A stretch of DNA of 64,000 bases from Scytonema sp. RU_4_4 (GTDB lineage Bacteria > Cyanobacteriota > Cyanobacteriia > Cyanobacteriales > Nostocaceae). The stretch covers positions 1 through 64,000 of the forward strand of contig JAAUSC010000008.1 of NCBI GenBank assembly GCA_012031965.1. Reading direction: 5' to 3'. A program made the position numbers and the translations under genes. This document shows, in pieces, positions 48,476-57,500 of the stretch. Each line of letters opens with the position of its first letter. The stretch's first letter is position 1. A model generated the notes under the pieces. It saw only the letters and a list, made by a program, of their open reading frames with translations, was not told the origin of the DNA and did not search any database.

Positions 48476-49480
48476 ATGACTAGTAAGCCGGAACACGTGG
48501 TATTGATTGGAGTAGCCGGAGACTCCGGATGCGGTAAGTCTACTTTTTTGCGTCGCCTGATAGATTTATTCGGTGAAGATTTAATGACAGTCATTTGCTT
48601 AGATGACTATCACTCATTAGACCGTAAGCAGCGCAAAGAAACGGGAATAACTGCACTTGACCCAAGAGCAAATAATTTTGACCTCATGTATGAGCAAATC
48701 AAAGCGCTCAAAGAAGGTCAAGCAATTGATAAGCCGATTTACAACCACGAGACCGGCATGATCGACCCACCAGAAAGAATAGAGCCAAATCACATTATCG
48801 TGGTTGAGGGATTACATCCTTTATATGATGAGCGGGTGCGCGAACTCATTGACTTCAGTGTCTATTTTGACATCAGCGATGAAGTCAAAATAGCTTGGAA
48901 AATCCAGCGAGACATGGCAGAGCGTGGTCACCGCTATGAAGATGTCTTAGCTCAAATCAATTCTCGTAAACCTGATTTTACAAAATACATTGAACCGCAA
49001 AGAGAATTTGCTGATGTCGTTCTCCAGGTATTGCCTACAAATTTAATCAAAGACGATAAAGAGCGCAAAGTCCTGCGGGTTCGTATGCTCCAGCGGGAAG
49101 GAAAAGAAGGGTTTGACCCAGTCTACCTCTTTGATGAAGGGTCAACAATTCAGTGGACTCCCTGCGGACGTAAACTGACTTGTTCTTATCCTGGTATGCA
49201 ACTGTACTACGGTTCAGATGTGTACTACGGTCGTTACGTCTCTATGTTAGAGGTAGATGGTCAATTTGACAACCTCGAAGAGGTCATTTACATAGAAACA
49301 CATCTGAGCAAAACATCTACCAAGTATAAAGGCGAGATGACTCACTTGTTACTCCAACACCGCGAGTATCCTGGTTCTAACAATGGTACTGGTTTATTCC
49401 AAGTACTGACAGGTTTAAAAATGCGTGCTGCTTATGAGCGGTTGACATCTAAGGAAGCAAAACTAGCTGCTAAGGTTTAG
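48476..49480 (+). CDS. prk: phosphoribulokinase
   Basis: Phosphorylates ribulose-5-phosphate to ribulose-1,5-bisphosphate, the Calvin-cycle step before Rubisco. It has 334 residues. P-loop GDSGCGKST (15-23). Redox-active Cys19 (in the P-loop) and Cys41 (VICLDDY) match the thioredoxin-regulated pair of cyanobacterial enzymes, so light/dark control through CP12/GAPDH and thioredoxin is expected. DDYHSLDRKQRKETGITALDP contains the catalytic Asp and substrate-binding residues, and VEGLHPLYDERVREL follows near 122. ATG 48476 has AGGAGA in front. It stands alone, with a hairpin after the stop. Confidence 0.97.
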   Translation: MTSKPEHVVLIGVAGDSGCGKSTFLRRLIDLFGEDLMTVICLDDYHSLDRKQRKETGITALDPRANNFDLMYEQIKALKEGQAIDKPIYNHETGMIDPPERIEPNHIIVVEGLHPLYDERVRELIDFSVYFDISDEVKIAWKIQRDMAERGHRYEDVLAQINSRKPDFTKYIEPQREFADVVLQVLPTNLIKDDKERKVLRVRMLQREGKEGFDPVYLFDEGSTIQWTPCGRKLTCSYPGMQLYYGSDVYYGRYVSMLEVDGQFDNLEEVIYIETHLSKTSTKYKGEMTHLLLQHREYPGSNNGTGLFQVLTGLKMRAAYERLTSKEAKLAAKV

Positions 49481-49510
49481 TTCAGGTAGTTGTGTTTATG
49501 TGCAAGCTGT

Positions 49511-49542
49511 TGGGGGTGCTCACGGGTTTCCCCCGATTTTTT
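49511..49542 (+). terminator. terminator after prk
   Basis: GGGGG (49512-49516) and CCCCC (49530-49534) form a short stem with possible inner pairing, followed by GATTTTTTG. It lies about 30 bp after the prk stop codon and fits an intrinsic terminator. Confidence 0.6.
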
Positions 49543-49919
49543 GTCATGAGGAGCAGGTCAAACAATTTTGAATTTTAGATTTTGGAGCCACTGCGTTGCG
49601 GAGGTTCCCTCCGTTGTAGCATGTGGCGTGATAATGGAATTGATTCCACAGATAAGTCTGGGGGCTTGTACCATCAAGGAATTCTTGGTAACATTTTCAT
49701 CTTACCGTTTACCTGGTCTCCCATTCCCCGTTTTTTCTTTTGTAAACAACTATAAACAAGTAGGATAACTTTTATCTATCTTTAAAATAATCAGTCTTAG
49801 GTCATAATTTTCATGAAGGTAACATGATTTACGAACTGCGATTGTAAAAATATTGTTATGATTGCAGATTAAAGTGGCTGAACTAGACACTTTCGTTTAG
49901 TCAGTAAGAGAAACCTTCT
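49543..49919. other. region between prk and metK with a dispersed repeat
   Basis: 49583-49630 carries the GGAGCCACTGCGTTGCGGAG and CTCCGTTGTAGCAT(G/C)TGGCGTG modules also found at 17069-17182, so it is a dispersed repeat and not a gene. The rest is AT-rich. A weak stem CTGAACTA/TAGTCAG near 49877-49902 precedes metK. Confidence 0.5.
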
Positions 49920-51197
49920 ATGGAGGAATTACACTTGTCTCGTCGTTATCTATTTACCTCCGAGTCAGTGACTGAGGGACATCCAGATAAAATCTGCGAT
50001 CAGATCTCTGATACCATTCTAGATACTTTACTCTCACAAGACCCCAGTAGCCGTGTGGCGGCTGAAGTTGTGGTAAACACTGGTTTGGTACTCATCACTG
50101 GTGAAATTACGACTAAAGCTAATGTGAATTATGTGAATCTCGCTCGCAAAAAAATTGCCGAGATTGGTTACACCAACGCTGAGAATGGGTTCTGTGCAAA
50201 CAGCTGCTCGGTGATTGTCGCATTAGATGAACAATCGCCTGATATTGCCCAAGGTGTGAACACTGCTCATGAAACCCGCGAGCAAAATAGTGATGAACTA
50301 TTCGACTCAGTTGGTGCAGGTGATCAAGGAATCATGTTTGGCTTCGCTTGTAACGAAACACCAGAATTGATGCCTTTACCCATCTGTCTTGCTCACCGTA
50401 TTGCTCGACGACTGGCTGCGGTTCGTAAAACAGGTGATTTACCGTACCTGCGTCCTGATGGAAAAACGCAAGTCACCGTAGCCTATGAAGACGGACGACC
50501 TGTAGGAATTGATACTATCCTGGTTTCTACCCAGCATACAGCTACCATTGGTGACATCACCGATGAAGCCGCAGTGCAAGCCAAGATTAAAGAAGATCTA
50601 TGGTCAGCAGTGGTTGAACCTGTATTCGGAGACATTGATGTTAAGCCGGATGAGGTGACTCGCTTTTTGGTCAATCCGACGGGTAAATTTGTCATCGGTG
50701 GTCCTCAGGGAGATTCTGGTCTAACTGGACGTAAAATCATTGTTGATACCTACGGTGGTTACTCACGACATGGTGGTGGAGCCTTTTCTGGCAAAGACCC
50801 CACTAAGGTAGACCGCTCTGCAGCTTATGCTTGTCGGTATGTAGCGAAAAATATTGTCGCTGCAGGGCTCGCAGACAAATGTGAAGTTCAGCTGAGTTAT
50901 GCCATTGGTGTGGCGCGACCTGTAAGCGTTATGTTGGATACCTTTGGCACTGGTAAAGTTGATGACCAAATCTTACTGGAATTGGTCAAACAGCATTTTG
51001 AACTGCGTCCAGCAGGCATTATTCATACCTTCAATTTACGCAACCTGCCCAGTGAACGAGGCGGACGTTTTTATCAGGACGTCGCGGCTTACGGTCATCT
51101 TGGGCGGAACGATTTGGACTTACCTTGGGAGCGCACCGATAAAGCAGAATTGTTGCAGCAGGCGGCTAACAGTTTACTGTCGGCAACGATTGTATAA
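49920..51197 (+). CDS. metK: S-adenosylmethionine synthase
   Basis: Makes S-adenosylmethionine from methionine and ATP. It has 425 residues. Motifs: [20 protein letters not shown] (12-31; ATP/metal site), [12 protein letters not shown] near 137-148, GRPVGIDT, and the P-loop-like [22 protein letters not shown] near 282-303. All catalytic lysines and aspartates of the family appear present. ATG 49920 gives [12 protein letters not shown]; bacterial orthologues vary at this end, and TTG 49935 is an alternative. Not in an operon with mtnP or hom, but the three genes touch the same methionine pool. Confidence 0.97.
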   Translation: MEELHLSRRYLFTSESVTEGHPDKICDQISDTILDTLLSQDPSSRVAAEVVVNTGLVLITGEITTKANVNYVNLARKKIAEIGYTNAENGFCANSCSVIVALDEQSPDIAQGVNTAHETREQNSDELFDSVGAGDQGIMFGFACNETPELMPLPICLAHRIARRLAAVRKTGDLPYLRPDGKTQVTVAYEDGRPVGIDTILVSTQHTATIGDITDEAAVQAKIKEDLWSAVVEPVFGDIDVKPDEVTRFLVNPTGKFVIGGPQGDSGLTGRKIIVDTYGGYSRHGGGAFSGKDPTKVDRSAAYACRYVAKNIVAAGLADKCEVQLSYAIGVARPVSVMLDTFGTGKVDDQILLELVKQHFELRPAGIIHTFNLRNLPSERGGRFYQDVAAYGHLGRNDLDLPWERTDKAELLQQAANSLLSATIV

Positions 51198-51255
51198 ATT
51201 CAATCAGGAGTTGGGAGGCTGAATTAGTTTAGTTTCTAGCTCTCCTGATTTCCTT

Positions 51256-51278
51256 AACCCCCTCTTCGGGGGGGGGTT
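51256..51278 (+). terminator. hairpin after metK
   Basis: AACCCCC (51256-51262) pairs with GGGGGTT (51272-51278) around a TCTTC-type loop in a run of nine G's. It lies about 60 bp after the metK stop. T's following are few, so termination strength is uncertain. Confidence 0.5.
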
Positions 51279-52077
51279 CTCATCCTCCCGCGTTACTTTG
51301 ATAGTCAGTGATGAGTGGTGAATGGAATTTTTCTCCCTGTCTACTACTATAAAAAATAAGATTGCTATATAGCGTTTCCCGTCTAGGTGAGGTACAAGAA
51401 GAAAGAATTAACCGCATCCTCGACGCAGATAAATCTGTACCTTAGCCACATGAGAACCGCTATATATAAAATCTTTTTAGAATTCACTCTTTTAGTGACA
51501 GATACTGTGATAGTATTCTATGTTATTTATCAAAACAAACTAGATTATACAGCTTAACCGAGAAAAAACTTAGAATCATCTGTCAGAACTCATTGTGTTA
51601 ACGCAGCGTGCTCGTAGGGCATATTCTGCACGAATGGCTAACTTGTCTTGGTTACAAGCCACACTCGCTTTGCTCAAATTCAAGGTCTGCTCGGAAGTCT
51701 TAGGGCATATTTTGAATTCCCCTGTAAGCGCAGCGCGCCCACAGGGCTTAAGGGGCTGTCGGGTTCCAACTGAGTTGGTGTGTTCTGCATTCTGAATTCT
51801 TATCAACCCAAAACGTTGCTATTTGCTTAATTGTAGACACCTTTTTGAGAGTTTACTGTCATCTACAACAAGAATGCTTTATAAAAACTTCATAACTAAT
51901 CCTTTAAAACTTAGCGTTTATTTCATACTTAAAAGTCCATCCTTTAATGAAAAACCCTTTGCTCTTGTTAAAAAAGAAGATGATGATCATATAGTAAGAG
52001 TTAATGACAAATTGAACAAAATCTTAGCTTTGAAAAAAATACGGTAACCTTTGCGGGAGGGTAAGGAGATTTGAGGG
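51279..52077. other. intergenic region with GC-rich repeat patches, no gene seen
   Basis: AT-rich DNA with two GC-rich patches (near 51600-51650 and 51715-51770, containing CGCAGCG(T/C)GC and GGGCATATT(C/T)TG elements) that look like repeat debris. Open frames here are translations of those repeats or of A/T-rich DNA and show no domain. The promoter of the split histidine kinase is in the right end; AAGGAG lies at 52063-52068. Confidence 0.45.
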
Positions 52078-53801
52078 ATGCAAACTCAAGAGCCAACCGC
52101 TGTTAACAGCAATCTGGAAATAAGACAAGTGTCAGCCGATCAGCCCTCTACTGACGAACTCCCGACTATAGAATTTCCCTCGCCAGGGAAATTCAAAGCT
52201 AGTTCTTGGCGCATTCATCAGAAAATTGGCTATGGGTACTTTTTAGCAATTGGAATTGGTTTTTTAGGCTCGTTGACTGGGTTGGTTATCTCCAATTTGT
52301 ATTTGGGGATAGAAACTAAAAAATTAGGACATGCCCAGTTTCAAGCACAACTGCTTAGTAGCTACAAAGATACTTTGGTAGGGGCACAATTGCACAGCTC
52401 CAACTTGGTTGCTGTCGTGGAAGATCCAGAACTTCTTAGCAGCAAAAGAGACGAATTCTTAAGCAGTGTGAACGAAGCTAAGAAGATAAAGGAAAAGATT
52501 ACGGGATTTATAAACGACAAGCCTGGAGATTTAGCATTCGCGGAAGCCACTCTACGAACCGTATTGAAAGACTACTCCACGAACCTAGAATCTTACGTTA
52601 ATCAAATTGAGACAATCTTGCAGCCGCTTAAGGAGCAGCCACAACAGCAACAGCAGATTTCTGTAGTACGAAACCAGTTGCTAACAGTGATGAGTAGTGA
52701 AACAGCCATGCGGCTAGATGAGATACGTAAACGATTAACGAAGAGCTTGCAATCTGCTCAACAGCAAGAGCATGAAAGAATAAGACATGTGGAGGTAGCA
52801 AAAGGAGTTGAGAGGTTGATCGTTATAGTGAGTATGCTGCTGTCAGTCGCGATCGCCGCAATTGTAGCATGGCGTACTTCGCGGCGATCGCCGAACCAGT
52901 CATTCTTGTCACTCAAGTCGCTGAACAGGTTGCGAAAAAGTCTAACTTTAATTTGCGAGCTCCTATCAGTACAGAAGATGAAATAGGATCATTAGCCAAA
53001 TCCCTCAATCGTTTGATTGAGCGGGTTTCTGAGCGAACTAAAGAATTGCAGCAAGCCAAAGAATTAGCAGAAACTGCGAATCAAGCAAAAGGTCAGTTTC
53101 TGGCAAATATTAGTCACGAGTTACGCACACCGTTGAATGCCATTATTGGCTTAAGCCAACTGCTACACGATGATGCGATCGATTTTGGCATATCAAAAGA
53201 TTTTATTGATGACCTTGAATCTATCAACGGTGCAGGTAGGCATTTATTGATATTAATCAACGATATCCTCGACTTATCAAAAATTGAAGCGGGGAAAATG
53301 ACTTTTTACCCAGAGACATTTGAACTCGCCACGCTCATTAATAACGTTGTTTTCACAGTCAAGCCTTTGGTGGAGAAAAATAGCAATATTTTAGAAGTGA
53401 ATTTTGATGGGGAGCTTGGCATTATGTACACGGACCAAACTAAGCTACGACAAGTGCTGTACAATCTGCTGAGCAACGCTGCCAAGTTTACCACCAACGG
53501 TAGGGTAACATTTATGGTCAAGAGGGAAATATTAGACATTCAAGGAAGTCATGCTTCTGGAATGATTACGTTTACTGTTGAAGACACAGGGATTGGTATG
53601 TCCTATCATCAACAGCAGCAGCTGTTTAAACCCTTTTCCCAAGGGGATGCTTCGACAACGAAAAAATATGGTGGGACCGGACTGGGGTTAGCAATTAGCC
53701 GTCACTTTTGTCACATGATGGGTGGTGAGATTTTTGTCACGAGTGAACCCGGAGTCGGATCAATTTTCACCGTTCGCCTTCCACTGATCGCTCGGGATTA
53801 G
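52078..53801 (+). pseudogene. membrane sensor histidine kinase split by a 1-nt frameshift
   Basis: The N-terminal part (52078 to about 52883) encodes a cytoplasmic tail, a membrane helix (about 50-75, YFLAIGIGFLGSLTGLVISNLYLG), a helical extracytoplasmic sensor region and a second helix ([19 protein letters not shown]). At 52884 the frame must shift: the continuation [16 protein letters not shown] begins one base over and gives HAMP (about 270-325), HisKA with its His at 53115 ([12 protein letters not shown]) and HATPase (DTGIGMS, GTGLGLA) up to 53801. Without the shift translation runs to a stop at 52986. The shift point is the HIP1 octamer at 52884-52891, preceded by CG; one extra G restores a 574-residue kinase. 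No receiver domain is attached. Confidence 0.85.
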
Positions 53802-53996
53802 TTTTCTGGAATGAGCGGATTTCGATTTGTAGAATAAAAAAGTTTCTTCTTTAAACTCATGAACTGCAAGCTAAGTTGACCCTCGCTACGCTTAAAAATT
53901 CAAAATAGTTTTTGAACGAGCGAATTTTGAATTTTGAATTTTCTCGCACGGGGTATGAGGATTGATGATTAAGTTTTATGGAGCAGAGACTGAGCC

Positions 53997-55718
53997 ATGA
54001 TGGTGGTCGCCATGATTCGTCCAGGAATGTTACTTCAAGGACGCTACCGAATTATCTGTCAAATTGGTGGTGGTGGTTTTGGTAAAGTATTTGAAGTGGA
54101 TGATGGTGGCACTCCCAAAGTCTTGAAAGTTTTGAGCCTAGAGCGTTTCTATAACCCAACAATTAAACAAAAGGCGATCGCCCTATTTCAACGAGAAGCT
54201 GAATTACTAGGTCGTTTCAAGCACCCTGGTATTCCGCGCGTAGAGTTAAATGGGTATTTCACTTGGTCTGATGGCAATGGTGAGCCATTACACTGTCTAG
54301 TGATGGAGAAAATACCAGGTTCAAATTTGCAACAGTGGTTACAAGACAGAGGAAATCAACCACTCACCACAGAACAAGCTCACGCATGGTTAATCCAACT
54401 CATAGAAATACTTAACGAACTGCATCAGCATCAATATCTTCATCGAGATATTAAACTCTCTAACATCATGCTAAAACCTGATGGGCAATTGGTGTTGATT
54501 GACTTTGGTGCTGTTAGGGAAATCACAAACTCTTACTTAGAAAAACAACAAGGTAAACACACTGGAACGGTACTTGTTTCTCCTGGGTTCACCCCTCCAG
54601 AGCAAGCTGAAGGTCACGCTGTCCCACAGTCAGATTTTTTTGCGCTCGGACGAACTTTTGTCTCTTTACTGACAGGAAAATCTCCTCTCGATTTTCCTAG
54701 AAGCTCGGAAACAGGAGAACTCATTTGGCGTGATCAAGCAACTCATGTTTCCCTAGAATTAGCAAACTTAATTGACCGCCTCATCGCTCCTTTTTCTGGA
54801 CAAAGACCTCAAAATTGCCAGGAAATATTAAATTACCTTAAAGGCAATCAACAGATTGAACCACTCTCTCAAGGTGGAGCAGATACCTTACCACCAGGTA
54901 CAGATTTTGGAGTTAATACTTTAGGTTTGAACAGCTTCTTAAAAAATACAGTTTCTCTTGTCTTTAAGTCAGATAAAAAAAATGTTGATAGACAGAAAAA
55001 GACACAGGATAAACTTTCCAAAAAACGTCGTTTTCAGTTTTGGATGGCTGGCTTATTACTCTTTGGTAGTGGAGGCATAAATTTATGGAAATCGACTCCA
55101 GAAATAGCATTAAACCTCAATGATTTAGGATTTACAAAATACGAAGAGAAAAGTTTTGATACTGCCAAGATATATTATCACTTGGCTATCTTTTTTAACC
55201 CAAAAATACCAGAACCTGACTACAACTTAGGCTTGCTTTATGAAGACCAGAAGAAATTAGATCAAGCTCAGAATATGTATAAGATTGCTGTGCATAAGGG
55301 TTATGATAGAGCTTACAACAATTTAGCACGTTTAAATATTTTAAATAAACAATATACAACAGCGGTGACATTACTACGAAAAGGATTGCCATTTGCTTAT
55401 GATGATAAAGCCAAATATACAATGCTGAAAAACTTGGGTTGGGCGTATTTAGAACAAGGAAATTACCAAGAAGCGCAAAACTTTCTTCAAAAAGCAATCA
55501 ATATTAATAGCGAGCGCCCTGCTGCATATTGTCTTCAAGCCAAAGTTTTAGAAAAGCAAAATAATAAGCAAGGAGAGTTATCAGCTTTAAAAAATTGCAT
55601 TAAATATAAAAAATCAGGAACGACAGAAGAAAAACAGTGGTCTGATGAAGCAACAAAAAAAATTGGGAAAATCTCACAATCACCCTCAAATTCTAAAACT
55701 TCAAGGACTCAATCATGA
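53997..55718 (+). CDS. membrane Ser/Thr protein kinase with TPR repeats
   Basis: A 573-residue kinase. Residues about 15-270 are a Hanks-type kinase: GGGGFGKVFEV (P-loop), catalytic Asp151 in LHRDIKLSN, DFGA, and SPGFTPPEQAEG in the activation region. A linker and one membrane helix (FQFWMAGLLLFGSGGINLW, near 350) are followed by an extracytoplasmic TPR region (about 375-545). The kinase would face the cytoplasm and the TPRs the periplasm. The stop overlaps the start of the next gene (ATGA), so the pair is translationally coupled. Start ATG 53997; 54012 (MIRPG) is also plausible. Substrates are unknown. Confidence 0.92.
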   Translation: MMVVAMIRPGMLLQGRYRIICQIGGGGFGKVFEVDDGGTPKVLKVLSLERFYNPTIKQKAIALFQREAELLGRFKHPGIPRVELNGYFTWSDGNGEPLHCLVMEKIPGSNLQQWLQDRGNQPLTTEQAHAWLIQLIEILNELHQHQYLHRDIKLSNIMLKPDGQLVLIDFGAVREITNSYLEKQQGKHTGTVLVSPGFTPPEQAEGHAVPQSDFFALGRTFVSLLTGKSPLDFPRSSETGELIWRDQATHVSLELANLIDRLIAPFSGQRPQNCQEILNYLKGNQQIEPLSQGGADTLPPGTDFGVNTLGLNSFLKNTVSLVFKSDKKNVDRQKKTQDKLSKKRRFQFWMAGLLLFGSGGINLWKSTPEIALNLNDLGFTKYEEKSFDTAKIYYHLAIFFNPKIPEPDYNLGLLYEDQKKLDQAQNMYKIAVHKGYDRAYNNLARLNILNKQYTTAVTLLRKGLPFAYDDKAKYTMLKNLGWAYLEQGNYQEAQNFLQKAININSERPAAYCLQAKVLEKQNNKQGELSALKNCIKYKKSGTTEEKQWSDEATKKIGKISQSPSNSKTSRTQS

Positions 55719-56653
55719 AGTTCAGTGCGCTACCAAAAAACTGGATAGTAAAGAGTAAAAAAACTAAAATTTCTGTTTGTTTTTTTGCTATTTTCTTATT
55801 GCTTTTCATATTAATAACACCAATTTTTCCAGCAGCACAGAGTACTCAAGTCAGTCAAATTCCCCTAGCTGAATGCAGACGTGCTCGAAGTGGCGATCCT
55901 CGCAGTCCTAGCAACCCTGATATTCCCTACATTATCAGTCCTCGCCGAACATTGCTACTGACTGACAAGCCGAAGCTAAGCTGGAATCAAGTTTTGGGTG
56001 TTAAAAGCTATGATGTCAGTTTACAAAAAGGAGATTCGGTTGTTTGGCAAACAAAAGTAAATACCAATCAAGTTGTGTATCCAGGAGAACCAAGACTAGA
56101 AGCAGGTGTGGAATATTCGCTGATTGTCAAAGCTGACAACGGTAAATTATCAACAGATGAAAAACCAAATGTACAGGGTTTTAGTCTTCTGTCCCAGGAA
56201 GAAACACAAGTTGTAAAAGCAGCCATAACCCAACTGAACAATCAAAAAGTATCTGACAAAGTAAAAGCTCTACACAGTGCTTTTTTTTATATCGGTGCTG
56301 ACTTAAAATCAGAGGCGATTGAAACACTAGAAGCCTTGATTACTGGTGGTATTAAAGAAATGTCCATCTATCGAAAGCTTGGTAATCTCTACTGGCAAAC
56401 AGGAGTAAATGTGCTAGCTGAGACTCATTATTTAAATGCACATAAATTGGCAACAACTCATAAAGATATTGTACAGCAAGCACAGATTGCCGAAGCTTTG
56501 GGGAATTTATATCTAGCGGTAGACGACGAAAAAGCAGCTATGAAATGGCTGACTCAAGCACGAGATAGTTACAAAACCTTAGGTCATACGAAAAGAGTAG
56601 AAGAACTAGATGAGCAGATAAAAGAATTGAAAACAGACAAAGCTACTGTGTAA
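55715..56653 (+). CDS. anchored TPR-like protein coupled to the Ser/Thr kinase
   Basis: A 312-residue protein with an N-terminal membrane anchor or signal (about 19-42, ISVCFFAIFLLLFILITPIF). Then come a beta-rich stretch (about 70-150; KPKLSWNQVLGVKSYDVSLQKGD, LEAGVEYSLIVKAD) like an Ig/fibronectin-type fold, and a helical TPR-like C-terminus (about 190-305). I do not recognise a named family; DUF928-type proteins near cyanobacterial CHAT genes have a similar layout. It overlaps the kinase gene by 4 bp, so the two are made together and both place a TPR region outside the membrane. Confidence 0.75.
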   Translation: MKFSALPKNWIVKSKKTKISVCFFAIFLLLFILITPIFPAAQSTQVSQIPLAECRRARSGDPRSPSNPDIPYIISPRRTLLLTDKPKLSWNQVLGVKSYDVSLQKGDSVVWQTKVNTNQVVYPGEPRLEAGVEYSLIVKADNGKLSTDEKPNVQGFSLLSQEETQVVKAAITQLNNQKVSDKVKALHSAFFYIGADLKSEAIETLEALITGGIKEMSIYRKLGNLYWQTGVNVLAETHYLNAHKLATTHKDIVQQAQIAEALGNLYLAVDDEKAAMKWLTQARDSYKTLGHTKRVEELDEQIKELKTDKATV

Positions 56654-57043
56654 ATTTTCAATTAAGATACTAATACTAGTACAGCGCGGCAGAAAAAACT
56701 AAACGGTTAGGAATAGCTTAAAACCCTTTAGAACTTACGCACCACCTCCCTTGAAACCCGGTTTCTTCGTTCGTATTTGGTTGCGAAACAGACAATTTTT
56801 GGTAGAAACCGGGTTTCTTTGCGTAAGTCCTACCCTTATTTTATAGGTATTTTTCTCTCCTGAATTCTGGAGCGCGTAGCGGGGCTAGCCCGTTCTGACT
56901 CTAGCTGCGGAGCGTAGGTAGGGGGAACGCTTCTGACTTGCACTAGTATCCGGAATGGTGTGATTTCTGTTGGTATACATATATGTCTTTAACTGAAAGT
57001 GAAACGTGTTTTAGAAATCACCCAACAAGAGGAGTTTTCCCAA
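56654..57043. other. region with a MITE-like element and GC-rich repeats
   Basis: Holds the second copy of the 102-bp inverted-repeat element (separate entry), then at 56868-56940 the GGAGCGCGTAGCGGGGC-type dispersed repeat. It splits the kinase/TPR pair from the TPR-CHAT part of the cluster. Confidence 0.6.
56730..56831. mobile_element. 102-bp MITE-like inverted-repeat element, copy 2
   Basis: Reverse complement of the element at 35499-35600 with a small number of differences. Ends are AGAACTTACGCA (56730-56741) and TGCGTAAGTCCT (56820-56831). The internal palindrome GAAACCCGGTTTC/GAAACCGGGTTTC is conserved. Same length of 102 bp. Confidence 0.72.
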
Positions 57044-57334
57044 ATGAGTGACCAAAAATTATACAAAAATCAAGATATCCGTAAAGCAGAAGCCGAAGAA
57101 CTGTTAACACAAGCTAATCAACAATTAGGAGAAGCTTTACAATCTTACCAACAAGCACTGGATATCTATCAGGACATGGGCGAAGAGACTGTTGCTACTC
57201 TCATCTGGTATATTATCTCTCATAGTAAGATTCTGACTATTACTGGCACAGATAAGTTTGGTCATTCTAAAATAAACTTAAGTGCTGCCAGTGGTCTATT
57301 GTCTAAACGCTCAAGGATAAACCGTCATAAGTAA
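57044..57334 (+). CDS. short TPR-containing protein, possibly a gene remnant
   Basis: A 96-residue frame from ATG 57044 (MSDQKLYKN), preceded by AGAGGAG at somewhat long spacing. Residues about 20-45 (LTQANQQLGEALQSYQQALDIYQDMGEE) match the TPR repeats of the following TPR-CHAT protein, where QALxxYQQALxxYQKIGD recurs. The C-terminal 45 residues have no repeat character. It may be the decayed 5' end of a duplicated TPR gene or a small adaptor that pairs with the larger protein. Coding status is uncertain. Confidence 0.5.
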   Translation: MSDQKLYKNQDIRKAEAEELLTQANQQLGEALQSYQQALDIYQDMGEETVATLIWYIISHSKILTITGTDKFGHSKINLSAASGLLSKRSRINRHK

Positions 57335-57500
57335 AGTAAAACTTAGTAAATCATCTATCTCAATGCTTGAATGCGATTTCAGTAAAGTTTATTATAGGTG
57401 CATCCCAAGATTTTTCAACAAACAATTTTTCATGACGAAATGTTTCAGTTGCTTATTTTTTCAATAAGCAACTCTTCATTTTGATAAAAAAAAATTTTTC

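Noticed and set aside
51823-52047. 74-codon plus-strand frame before the split kinase
   Set aside because: A/T-driven composition, TTG-type start and no domain or conserved feature.
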